A stretch of DNA of 64,000 nucleotides from an uncultured Bacteroidia bacterium (GTDB taxonomy: Bacteria > Bacteroidota > Bacteroidia > Bacteroidales > F082): contig CADBGN010000006.1 in NCBI GenBank assembly GCA_902794155.1, forward strand, positions 1-64,000, read 5' to 3'. The number at the start of each line of letters is the position of its first letter. Within the stretch, counting starts at the first letter, position 1. A program made the translations under genes and the position numbers. A model generated the notes under the pieces. That model did no database searches, was not told the DNA's origin, and saw nothing but the letters and a program-made list of their open reading frames with translations. Below, piece after piece: positions 51,813 through 60,700 of the stretch.

Positions 51813-53015
51813 TTAGCTCATCTGTGTGTAATCCCTCGCCAGTCCGCCTTGCGAGGTCTCCTTATAAAGCGATGGCAAATCCTTGCCGGTTTCTTTCATC
51901 GTTTCCACGACTTTATCGAACGACACACGATGGTGACCGTCGGAGAAGGTGGAGTAGATGTTGGAGTCGAGGGCACGGGCAGCGGCGTAGGCGTTGCGCT
52001 CGATACAAGGAATTTGGACAAGACCGCAAACGGGGTCGCAGGTCATGCCCAAGTGGTGTTCAAGCGCCATCTCTGCAGCGTATTCGATTTGGGCTGGACT
52101 TCCCCCAAACAACTGGTTGGCAGCAGCGGCAGCCATGGCACAGGCCACGCCTACCTCGCCTTGACAACCCACCTCTGCGCCGGAGATGGAAGCGTTGGTA
52201 CGCACGATGTTGCCTACCAGTCCTGCCGTCACCAAGGCACGGACAATGCGTTGTTCAGTGAAGTCATAACTCTTTGAGAGATGATATAATACAGCAGGCA
52301 TCACGCCGCACGACCCGCAGGTCGGTGCTGTGACGATGACACCGCCCGAAGCGTTCTCTTCCGAGACGGCCAAGGCATAGGAATATACCAAGCCACGGCT
52401 TTTCAGAGTGTGTGTGTAACCTGATGCCTTGATGTGGTAAGTTGCGGCTTTGCGGCTTAAGTTGAGCGGTCCGGGAAGGACACCCTCGGCTTGAAGACCG
52501 CGCTCAACGGCCGTCTTCATCACCTGCCAAACCTTCAGCATGTAGTCCTCAATCTCCTTTTGGTTCTCGTATTCGTACACATACTCCCAATAGGTGCGCC
52601 CAGTGCGCTCGCACCAGTTGAGGATGTCGGTCATCTTCGATAGCGGGTAGACCTCTGGCGATTTATCCAATTTGCCTTCTTCGGCCAGGTTGCCGCCGCC
52701 TATGCTGAACACCTGCCAGTCGCCGAGAAGGTTTTTCTTCGCATCGAAAGCCTTGAACAACATGCCGTTAGGATGAAACGGAAGGATGACATTAGGTTTC
52801 CAAACGATTTCTGTAGGCGCCTGGAGGGTGTTGAGGATGGCCTTGTCGGTCATGTGACCCTTGCCCGTGGCGGCGAGGCTGCCATAAAGTGTCACTTCAA
52901 ACGAGGTTGCGTTGGGGAAACGGCTATTGAACAGGGAGGCCGCCTTCTGCGGGCCCATGGTGTGGCTGCTCGAAGGGCCTACACCAATCTTATAAATGTC
53001 TTTAATGGTTTTCAT
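51813..53015 (-). CDS. sdaA: L-serine ammonia-lyase, iron-sulfur type
   Basis: Deaminates L-serine to pyruvate and ammonia with an oxygen-labile [4Fe-4S] cluster. The 400-aa single-chain protein opens DIYKIGVGPSSSHTMGPQKA, the beta-domain signature, and the alpha domain holds APTCGSCGVMPAVLY, GAEVGCQGEVGVACAMA, and LEHHLGMTCDPVCGLVQIPC, whose cysteines include the cluster ligands. The chain is shorter than E. coli SdaA (about 455). The ATG is only four bases from a TAACTTTG box, so the mRNA is likely leaderless. Divergent from thiL. Confidence 0.96.
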   Translation of the reverse strand: MKTIKDIYKIGVGPSSSHTMGPQKAASLFNSRFPNATSFEVTLYGSLAATGKGHMTDKAILNTLQAPTEIVWKPNVILPFHPNGMLFKAFDAKKNLLGDWQVFSIGGGNLAEEGKLDKSPEVYPLSKMTDILNWCERTGRTYWEYVYEYENQKEIEDYMLKVWQVMKTAVERGLQAEGVLPGPLNLSRKAATYHIKASGYTHTLKSRGLVYSYALAVSEENASGGVIVTAPTCGSCGVMPAVLYHLSKSYDFTEQRIVRALVTAGLVGNIVRTNASISGAEVGCQGEVGVACAMAAAAANQLFGGSPAQIEYAAEMALEHHLGMTCDPVCGLVQIPCIERNAYAAARALDSNIYSTFSDGHHRVSFDKVVETMKETGKDLPSLYKETSQGGLARDYTQMS

Positions 53016-53019
53016 GGCG

Positions 53020-53046
53020 CAAAGTTAGGAAAAAAACTTACCTTTG
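53020..53046. promoter_or_regulatory. Divergent promoters of sdaA and thiL
   Basis: Minus strand TAACTTTG at 53020-53027, directly before GCGCC-ATG of sdaA, and plus strand TACCTTTG at 53039-53046 for thiL. The two boxes are 11 bases apart. Confidence 0.55.
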
Positions 53047-53058
53047 CAGCCAATAATA

Positions 53059-54117
53059 ATGAAGAATATGGCAGAAGAAAACAAACCCTTGACCGAACTC
53101 GATGAACTTGGTGAATTCGGCCTCATCGACCAACTGACGCAGGATTTTCCCTTGCGTAATGCTTCTTCGCTAAAAGGCGTCGGCGATGATGCCGCCGTCA
53201 TCAACCACGAAGGCTATCGCACCCTTGTCTCGGTCGATATGCTCATTGAAGGCATCCATTTCGACATGACCTACTGTCCGCTGAAACACCTTGGCTACAA
53301 AGCGGCCGTCTCCAATTTCTCCGACATCTACGCCATGAACGGCACCCCCACACAAATTGTAGTCGGACTGGGCGTGTCGAGCCGCTATTCCGCTGAGGCC
53401 TTGGATGAGTTATATGCTGGCATCCGCTTGGCTTGCGAGCGTTATAATGTTGATATGGTGGGTGGAGATACCACAAGCAGCAAAACAGGCCTTGTCATCT
53501 CCATCACAGTCATCGGCATGGCCAAGGATGAGGACATCGTCTACCGCAGCGGTGCCAAGAAGAACGACCTGCTCTGCGTGAGTGGTGACTTGGGCGGTGC
53601 CTACATCGGTCTGCTCATTCTCGAACGCGAAAAGGTGGAGTTCCTTTCCAATCCCAACATGCAACCCCAACTGAAAGGCATGGAGTATGTGCTGGAACGC
53701 CAACTGAAGCCCGAAGCCCGTAAGGACATTGTGGAGCAATTCAAGACCTTGGGCATCAAACCCACTTCGATGATCGACATCTCCGATGGCTTGGCCTCTG
53801 AAATCTTGCATCTCTGCAAGGAATCGGGCGTGGGCTGCCAACTCTATGAAAACAAGATCCCGATCGACCCGACTACGGACAAGATGGCCAAGGAGTTCCA
53901 AATCGTACCTTCGGTGGCAGCATTGAGTGGGGGAGAGGATTATGAATTGCTCTTTACCATTGACCAGAAGGACTACGAGAAGATACAGACCCTGTCGGCA
54001 GACGTGACGGTCATCGGCTATATGACTGACGACAAAGGCGTGGCCGAGATGATTACGCCTGACAACCACGTCATCCCTATCAAAGCCCAAGGCTGGGATC
54101 ATATGAGGAAGAAATAG
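53059..54117 (+). CDS. thiL: Thiamine-monophosphate kinase
   Basis: Phosphorylates thiamine phosphate to the active pyrophosphate. AIR-synthase-like fold. Start at 53059 (MKNMAEENKPLTEL, 352 aa); 53068 is an equal alternative. Family motifs: LGEFGLIDQLT, GVGDDAAVINH with the Mg-binding Asp pair, TLVSVDMLIEGIHFDM, LGYKAAVSNFSDIYAMNGTP, VDMVGGDTTSS, DISDGLASEILHLC and LSGGEDYELLFTI. No other thiamine gene is nearby. A repeat element lies between it and uvrC. Confidence 0.95.
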   Translation: MKNMAEENKPLTELDELGEFGLIDQLTQDFPLRNASSLKGVGDDAAVINHEGYRTLVSVDMLIEGIHFDMTYCPLKHLGYKAAVSNFSDIYAMNGTPTQIVVGLGVSSRYSAEALDELYAGIRLACERYNVDMVGGDTTSSKTGLVISITVIGMAKDEDIVYRSGAKKNDLLCVSGDLGGAYIGLLILEREKVEFLSNPNMQPQLKGMEYVLERQLKPEARKDIVEQFKTLGIKPTSMIDISDGLASEILHLCKESGVGCQLYENKIPIDPTTDKMAKEFQIVPSVAALSGGEDYELLFTIDQKDYEKIQTLSADVTVIGYMTDDKGVAEMITPDNHVIPIKAQGWDHMRKK

Positions 54118-54127
54118 GAATAGTTTA

Positions 54128-54210
54128 CTCCCCCTAGCCCCCTCTCTGAGGGGGAACAGCTTATTTTTATGTGAAAGCTGTTCCCCCTTTGAAGGGGGAT
54201 AGGGGGATTA
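54128..54210. repeat. CCCCCT-type palindromic element between thiL and uvrC
   Basis: Left CTCCCCCTAGCCCCCTC and GGGGGAACAGCTT face right AAGCTGTTCCCCC and GAAGGGGGATAGGGGG. The inner arms GGGGGAACAGCTT (54150-54162) and AAGCTGTTCCCCC (54175-54187) are perfect. It runs up to the uvrC leader. Confidence 0.85.
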
Positions 54211-54224
54211 AAAAAACAAACTGC

Positions 54225-56039
54225 ATGCAAGACCTGCCAGAAATAGTAAAACAAAAGCTCGCCGCGCTGCCCAACAAGCCTGGCGTGTACCGCTATTTCG
54301 ACAAAAACGGCACCCTTATTTACGTGGGTAAGGCCAAGAACCTGAAACGCCGTGTCAACAGTTATTTCAATAAGGAACAAACGGGCAAAACGCGGGTCTT
54401 GGTGAGCAAAATCGTAGACCTTGAATACAGCATCGTTGACTCGGAGTCGGAGGCTCTGCTGCTGGAGAACACGATGATCAAGCAGTACAAGCCGCGCTAC
54501 AACATCATGCTCAAGGACGACAAGACCTACCCTTGGATCTGCATCAAGAAGGAGGCCTTTCCGCGCGTGTTCCTCACTCGGCGCAAAGTGAACGATGGTT
54601 CGGAGTATTTCGGCCCATATCCTTCGGTACGCACGGCACATATCCTGTTGGACTTGCTCGGTCAGGTTTACAAGGTACGCTCCTGCCGCACGCCGTTAAC
54701 GGAAGCAGGTGTCGAAAAAGGGAAATACAAGGTGTGCCTCGACTACCACATCCATAAATGCAACGGTCCCTGCGAAGGCTTGATCTCCAAAGAAGACTAC
54801 AACGCCATGATTGCTGAGATTTGCGAAGTTATCAAGGGCAACCTGGGATGGGTGCTTCGAGGCTTGAAATCGGCCATGATGGACTATGCCTCGCGCATGG
54901 AGTTTGAGGAAGCTCAACTCATTAAGGAGAAATACGACCTCTTGGAAGAATATCGTAGCCGCTCCACCGTGGTCAGTACCACGATTCACAATGTGGAGGT
55001 GTTTTCATATGTTGACGAGGGCGAATCTTTCTATGTCAACTATATGAAGGTGAAAGACGGTGCTGTGGTCCAGAGCCATTCCTTCGAGATGAAGCGCCGT
55101 TTGGAAGAGACGGCGGAAGAACTTTTACTCTTGGCTGTAACCGACTTGCGACAGCAATTCGACGATCATGCCCCTGAAATCATTGTGCCTGTGAAATTGG
55201 ATTATCCGATTGATGAGGTGCAAGTGACTATTCCCCAGCGCGGTGACAAACTGAAACTCCTCGACCTCTCTCGTCGCAATGCCATCCAGTACAAGATTGA
55301 CTTGGAGAAACAGCTTACCTTGGTTGATCCTGAAAGGCATCAAAAACGCGTGCTCAACAGTCTCAAAGAGGCTTTACAATTGGAAGTGGTACCTGAAGTC
55401 ATTGAATGCTTCGACAACTCCAACTTTCAGGGCGACTACGCCGTGGCTGGCATGGTGCAGTTTGTGAATGGCAAGCCCAACAAGGCGGGTTACCGACATT
55501 TCAACATCAAGACGGTGGAAGGTCCCGACGACTACGCCTCGATGAAAGAGGTGGTGCGTCGTCGTTATTCTAGGTTGATTGATGAAGATAAACCTTTGCC
55601 CAACCTCATCATTACCGATGGTGGCAAGGGTCAGATGGAGGTAGTGCGTCAGGTAATTCAGGATGAATTGCATGTCGACATTCCCATTGCGGGCTTGGCC
55701 AAGGACGACCGTCACCGCACGAATGAATTGCTGTTCGGTTTTCCGCCGCGTGTGGTGGGTTTGAAGCCCAATTCAGAGGTGTTCCGTCTGCTGGCGCATA
55801 TCCAAGATGAGGTGCACCGTTTTGCCATCACCTTCCATAGGAAGAAGTTTGAGAAAGGTTTCATGCATTCCGAGTTGGCCGACATCAAGGGGATAGGGAA
55901 AAAGACGGCAGAGAAGCTTTTGTTGGAACTGAAGTCCGTGAAAGGCATCAGGGAGGCTTCGTTGGAACGCCTCACCGAGATTGTTGGTCCCGCCAAGGCA
56001 GAGATTGTTCACAATTATTTTGCTGTAGAGACGCATTGA
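54225..56039 (+). CDS. uvrC: Excinuclease ABC subunit C
   Basis: Nucleotide excision repair endonuclease that makes both incisions with UvrAB. Start set at 54225 (MQDLPEIVKQKL, 604 aa); upstream in-frame codons fall in the palindromic element. GIY-YIG domain at about 15-95 (PGVYRYFDKNGTLIYVGKAK, with KPRYNIMLKDDKTYPW), Cys-rich YKVCLDYHIHKCNGPCEG, the UVR helix pair (EEAQLIKEKYDLLEEYR), the RNase H-like nuclease with IECFDNSNFQGDYAVAGMVQ and ITDGGKGQM, and C-terminal helix-hairpin-helix (IKGIGKKTAEKLL). The last four residues VETH and the stop are encoded by a palindromic repeat. Confidence 0.97.
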   Translation: MQDLPEIVKQKLAALPNKPGVYRYFDKNGTLIYVGKAKNLKRRVNSYFNKEQTGKTRVLVSKIVDLEYSIVDSESEALLLENTMIKQYKPRYNIMLKDDKTYPWICIKKEAFPRVFLTRRKVNDGSEYFGPYPSVRTAHILLDLLGQVYKVRSCRTPLTEAGVEKGKYKVCLDYHIHKCNGPCEGLISKEDYNAMIAEICEVIKGNLGWVLRGLKSAMMDYASRMEFEEAQLIKEKYDLLEEYRSRSTVVSTTIHNVEVFSYVDEGESFYVNYMKVKDGAVVQSHSFEMKRRLEETAEELLLLAVTDLRQQFDDHAPEIIVPVKLDYPIDEVQVTIPQRGDKLKLLDLSRRNAIQYKIDLEKQLTLVDPERHQKRVLNSLKEALQLEVVPEVIECFDNSNFQGDYAVAGMVQFVNGKPNKAGYRHFNIKTVEGPDDYASMKEVVRRRYSRLIDEDKPLPNLIITDGGKGQMEVVRQVIQDELHVDIPIAGLAKDDRHRTNELLFGFPPRVVGLKPNSEVFRLLAHIQDEVHRFAITFHRKKFEKGFMHSELADIKGIGKKTAEKLLLELKSVKGIREASLERLTEIVGPAKAEIVHNYFAVETH

Positions 56040-56051
56040 ATGCGTCTCTAC
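56025..56051. repeat. GTAGAGACGC palindrome at the uvrC stop
   Basis: Arms GTAGAGACGCATT and AATGCGTCTCTAC around one base, perfect. It overlaps the last codons and the TGA (56037-56039) of uvrC. Confidence 0.85.
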
Positions 56052-56062
56052 AAAACGAAAAA

Positions 56063-56090
56063 AATCCGACGCATTGCGCCGGATTATTCA
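56063..56090. terminator. Bidirectional terminator between uvrC and tonB
   Basis: Arms AATCCGACGC and GCGCCGGATT (one mismatch) with loop ATT, A-rich upstream and T-rich downstream. Confidence 0.75.
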
Positions 56091-56110
56091 TTTCACCTTT
56101 CTTCAACTGT

Positions 56111-56791
56111 TTACTGCAGCTTGAAGAACACAGGAATCTGATAAGACACACGCACGGCCTTACCACGCTGTTTGCCGGGTTTCCACTTCGGCATTGACTT
56201 GACAACGCGCATGGCTTCTTCGTCGCAGCCACCACCGATGCCACGGAGCAGCTTCACATTGGAGACGGAACCGTCAGGTTCGACAACGAAACCGATGAAC
56301 ACGCGGCCTTGGATGCCAGTCTCACGAGCAATCTGAGGATACTTGATGTTTTTGCCCACATACTCCATCAGTTTGGCTTCGCCTCCAGGGAAGGCAGGCA
56401 TCTCTTCCACGATTTGGAAGATCTCCTGTTCCACAACTTCTTCTTCCACGACCTCAGGGGCAACATACTCTTCAATGACTTCGTTCTGTTCCACTTCGGC
56501 GTTGATTTCGATGTCCTTTGTCTCTACATTGTCATCCACAATTTCGAGCTGAGTGGTTTGTTGAGGCACTTCCACGGGCTGTGGCTTTTGCTCTTCTTGC
56601 TTGGTGATTTCCACCAAATCTTCTTCGATGTTTTCCGCTTGACGTTTGAAGCTTTCGTCGAGTTGGCGCTTGTCGTAGCTCTTGTACTCGAAGGCCGCCC
56701 AAGCGATGAGCAAGCTGATAATCATACCTATCTGTATGAACATCAGTTTCTTGTTCTCAAGATTAGCCTTAGGTGATTTTTTCTCTTCCAT
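56111..56791 (-). CDS. TonB family energy transducer
   Basis: Links inner-membrane proton force to outer-membrane TonB-dependent transporters. The 226-aa protein has one inner-membrane helix at about 17-35 (MFIQIGMIISLLIAWAAFEY), a periplasmic Glu/Pro/Val-rich spacer (about 60-130) and the TonB_C domain at about 140-226: YPQIARETGIQGRVFIGFVV, EPDGSVSNVKLLRGIGGGCD, EEAMRVVKSMPKWKPGKQRG, YQIPVFFKL. The YP and IQG wording are the family hallmark. ExbBD genes are not nearby. Convergent with uvrC over a terminator. Confidence 0.92.
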   Translation of the reverse strand: MEEKKSPKANLENKKLMFIQIGMIISLLIAWAAFEYKSYDKRQLDESFKRQAENIEEDLVEITKQEEQKPQPVEVPQQTTQLEIVDDNVETKDIEINAEVEQNEVIEEYVAPEVVEEEVVEQEIFQIVEEMPAFPGGEAKLMEYVGKNIKYPQIARETGIQGRVFIGFVVEPDGSVSNVKLLRGIGGGCDEEAMRVVKSMPKWKPGKQRGKAVRVSYQIPVFFKLQ

Positions 56792-56874
56792 GGTTGTATG
56801 TTTTAAATTCTACTTTCCAATTGACGTTGCGAAAGTAGTAATAATTTGCTTATAAAACGCAACAGAAATGAATT

Positions 56875-57300
56875 TTATTTTTTTCGACGAAAAAAAAGAT
56901 AAAAAACAAGTACTCCTAAACCTGTACCGATGCTGTCGGCAATGAGGTCGCGCCAGTCGCCAGTGCGATGGAGAAAGGGTATTGTTTCCTGCATCAATTC
57001 AGTGAGGCATCCGTAGGCAATGCTGATGATAGTAGTTAGGATGATAGCCTTTCTTTTGTATGCTAATCCGTTGGAAACAAATTGTTTGCGATAGCCCCAG
57101 AGGCAGGCAAAGGCGAAACCTGCATACATGATGGCATGAGCTACCTTGTCGAGACCGATGGCAGGTTTGACGCGGGGAAACAAAGAACCCGGGATTCCAG
57201 TCAGAATCAGAATGACAATTCCGCAAAGGATTCCCGGGATACTATTTCTGGTCAGTCGTTCCAAGGGATTAACCGATCTTGGCTTCGTAAGCGGCGGCAT
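56875..57300 (-). CDS. VanZ-like membrane protein
   Basis: A 141-aa protein with about four helices: ILCGIVILILTGIPGSLFP, VAHAIMYAGFAFACLWGY, AIILTTIISIAYGCLTELMQ, and IGTGLGVLVFYLFF. LDKVAHAIMYAGFA and ELMQETIPFLHRTGDWRDLIADSIG match VanZ-family proteins. Most such proteins are not glycopeptide-resistance factors. The ATG lies 32 bases inside the gcvH gene, so the two overlap and are probably cotranslated; a position beside gcvH is one I recall as common in this phylum. Confidence 0.88.
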   Translation of the reverse strand: MPPLTKPRSVNPLERLTRNSIPGILCGIVILILTGIPGSLFPRVKPAIGLDKVAHAIMYAGFAFACLWGYRKQFVSNGLAYKRKAIILTTIISIAYGCLTELMQETIPFLHRTGDWRDLIADSIGTGLGVLVFYLFFRRKK

Positions 57301-57658
57301 CGAGGAGGCCGTCGAGTTCGGCGACGTCGTTCACTTTGATCTTGATGATCCAAGCTTCGCCGTAGGGATCGGTGTTGACGAGTTTGGCGTTCTCTTCGTC
57401 AGCGAGGGCTTCGTTGACTTCAAGGATTTCGCCAGCCACGGGCATGAGCAGCTCGGCGGTGGTTTTCACGGCTTCGATGGCGCCGAATTCTTCTTGGGCG
57501 TCAAGGGTCTCGCCGACGATGTCGGGGTCAACATCAACGAAAGTGATGTCGCCAAGTTCGTGTTGTGCGTAATCGGTGATGCCGACGTAGGCTTCTTCGC
57601 CTTCGAGGCGGATCCATTCGTCGTCGTTCGTGTACTTCAGATTTGCTGGAATATTCAT
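57269..57658 (-). CDS. gcvH: Glycine cleavage system H protein
   Basis: Lipoyl carrier that shuttles the aminomethyl group among glycine cleavage enzymes. The 129-aa sequence is full length: YTNDDEWIRLEGEEAYVGIT, ITFVDVDPDIVGETLDAQEE and the lipoylated Lys65 in EAVKTTAELLMPVAGEILEV. The other gcv genes are not in the window. It lies 81 bases after the sprA stop in the opposite sense of order (upstream of vanZ-like, downstream of sprA), a layout known in Bacteroidota. Confidence 0.95.
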   Translation of the reverse strand: MNIPANLKYTNDDEWIRLEGEEAYVGITDYAQHELGDITFVDVDPDIVGETLDAQEEFGAIEAVKTTAELLMPVAGEILEVNEALADEENAKLVNTDPYGEAWIIKIKVNDVAELDGLLDAAAYEAKIG

Positions 57659-57739
57659 TTGATAAATGTTTTAAAGTGTTTCTATTTAGGCTGCGAAATT
57701 ACATATTTTAGTGGCTCACTTCACATTTTGTTGAAAATT

Positions 57740-60700
57740 TTATTGTGCTAGGCTGAGCCTGAGCGTGATGCCACCGTATGTGGTGGAGTTTCGGAAGGTA
57801 TTGGCCACTTCGGGTATGGAGAGGTCGTACTTGAAGAAGGCCTGGGCCGCCAAACGTTGGCTGAAGTTGTAGTCGGCGGTGAGATAGAAGTTGATTTTGT
57901 TCTGGCCAGCCGACACTTGGTTGTTGTTCTCGTCGATGCGGCGAAGGATGGTGATGTCTCTCTTGAAGCCGATGTCGAGTTTTAACACGAGGTCGTTTTT
58001 GACGGTTTGTGCCTTGCCACCGCTGCCTATAGGCGTGAAGTTGAACGATAGGTTCTTGATACGGTAGCCACCTCCAACTACGATTTCACGTCCGTTCACC
58101 TCTGTGAGTTGGTTGTTGGCGAAACTCAGCGTCAAAGTCCTCGATTTCTTGAATTGCATGTTAAGGGTCATGGAGTTTTGCAGGCCGAGGTCGACACCCA
58201 ACAATGGAGTGTATTGCTCGTTGAGGACGATTTGGGACATGTCGTATTTGGGTATGATGAGATCGGAGTTCTCAAAGGTCTGAATGCTATTGTTTTCATC
58301 GTAATATACGTTGCTTGCCCAAGCGTTGATGGCATAGTTCGACTTGTAGCCGTGGGTGATGCTGACGGTCTTGAAGATCTTGCTGATTGACGGAATGTTA
58401 GTCAAGCCGTTGTAGGTGAGGTTCCAGTTGGGCAAGGGGAAACGTGGGAAGGGGGTGAGGTTGATGGTGTTGGGATCCTTGCCAGTATAAGCGGCGATGA
58501 AGGAGTAGAGCAACACATCCATGGAGCTAGATCCATAGCCCTTCGGGAAGTAGTCACCTGCAATGCTGTCGAAGGTGTATTCATTTACTTGGTCAATCCA
58601 TTGTGGGTTGTTGCGTGCGATACGTTCGGCAATAATCTTTCTGTTCTCTAACAAGTTATCGAACAATCGTGACGAGGTGGAATCGGAAGGAACGAAGGAC
58701 GTACCGGCCATGAAGTAACTCATGCTGAAACTTCCATTGTTGGTCGGAGTGAACACGTCGTAGCTGTTGGTCATCTCGTTGTATCGGAAGTAATGCTGCT
58801 CGTTTTCGGCGTAGCTACGGTTTCCAGTGAAGTCGATCTTGATGCCGGGCAAAGGCTCAGCATTGACACGGAAATTGATGTTTTCCGTCATGCGACGTAC
58901 GTAGGGATCGCTGAGGATGGAATCGGTAGTGAGCCACCGTTTTGCATCTTCCACATCAATACTGTTCAGCACGGCTTTGTCGTAAATGTTGGCATCGCTG
59001 CCGAAGTTGCTGCCTAAGACGAAGCCGAGACCAGGTGACCATCCTAAGGTGTTCATGCCAAGGTATTCAGTCTTGGGCATGAATCCAGGCAGCGATTGGC
59101 CTTGGTTGAGCGAATAGGTGCCCGACACTTTTTTGACTAAGGTGAGTATGCGCAAAGAGTTGTCGAGGACAATTTTGCCATAGTTTGTCTTGGTTGTGGT
59201 CTTGGTGGAGTCGGCAAGTTGAGTGTCTTCCTTTCCTCCTTTTTCCTTGGCATCTTTTTTGTCTGTCTCTTTCTTGTCTTTCTCTTTATCTTTTTCTGTC
59301 GCTTCCTTTTTGCCTTTGCCTTTTTGGTCTTTTTCTGTCTTGCTGTCGCTGCGGCGTTGGGGCGAGTTGACCTGTTTCAGGTAAGGCACCTTGTTGTAAA
59401 GTTTGGTGAAGTCGAGTGCGGCATTGCCTTGGATGTTGCCAGAGTTGTCGATGGTGTTACCCAAACGATGCTGTATGGATTTGGCAGGGGCCGTCCAGTT
59501 GTATGTGCCTTGGTAGGTGGCGCTGGCGGTGATCCAGTTGAAGATTGGGATCTTGTTGATGGGCAGGGTGTAGCTTGCATTGAAGTTTTGCGTGTAGCGC
59601 GACACGGAGCCCAAGTTCTTCAGCTCGTTCTTGATGGTGTCCTGTACCTTTTGCCATTTTTCGGGGTCGACATTGCGGTCAACGAAGCCCGCCGGCTCGT
59701 AGATGTATGCCTGAGCTTGTGCTGAATAGTCGAAGGTGAGTGCTTTGGTGAGGTCATAACGCACCTGATAGTTACGTGTCCAGTCCCATTGTTTTGAATA
59801 GGTCGGGATGATGTTGATGACTCCGCCACTCTTGTTGCGCATCTCACGTTCCGAGTAGTAGCGATACATCTCGGTGTTGAAGACGATGCTCTTGGGTGCG
59901 TAGTAGAAGTTGATGTCCTTGATGATTTGTAAGGCTGGCTTTGAGGCCCACTTGGCTTTGGCGAAAGGCTCAACAGGCTTGGGATTGCCGGCATAGTTGT
60001 AGCCTAATCCTCCGCGATAGGTCTTCACCATGTATGACTTGATGTCGGTGTTCTCTTGGAAAGTCTCGCTATAGGCAAAGGAGAGGTTGAAGTTCTCTAT
60101 GTCATAGAAATGCACCTTGGGCATGTTACCACGTCCACTGAGGCTTCTGTTTGGATCTCTTGTATTCTCTTTTGGCTTCTCTTTCTCTTTTTTGTCTTTT
60201 TCACCGCTTTCATCATTGCGTTTTTTGTTGACACGTTCCTTCCTGACGTTCATGAAGTTGATGTTCTTCTGTCGGGTGTAGTCGTGGATGGTGGAGGTGA
60301 ATTCAGCCCGTTCTTCATCACTATTCATGGCGTCAAGAGCGTCTTTCAGCTTGATGTCAGGGTCGTAGGGGTTATAGAGCGGTGTGACTTTGTTCTGCCC
60401 GTAGTCGATGTGCATCGGGATTTTAAGGCCAGTGTTTTCGAAGAACTTGCCCAACTCGAGGTCGGTGGCAACATTAAATACAGATCTCGCCTCAAAGGTA
60501 TTGTTGGTGATGCGGCTGTCCAAGGCGCCGAAACCAGCTGAGCTATAGGAGCCGTTGACGCTCACACGACCCAAATCGGCAAGGGTGGCTTCCACACGTC
60601 CCGTGGCTGCCAAACCTCCGTTGCTGTTCAAGTCGGTGAGGCGCAGTTCGTTGACCCAAATCACAGCACTCTTGGGCTGTCCGTCGTCAATGTCGGCAAG

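Noticed and set aside
56875..57300. VanZ-like gene as a glycopeptide-resistance gene
   Set aside because: No vanA/H/X or regulators nearby; it overlaps gcvH, and VanZ-like proteins are common in genomes without resistance.
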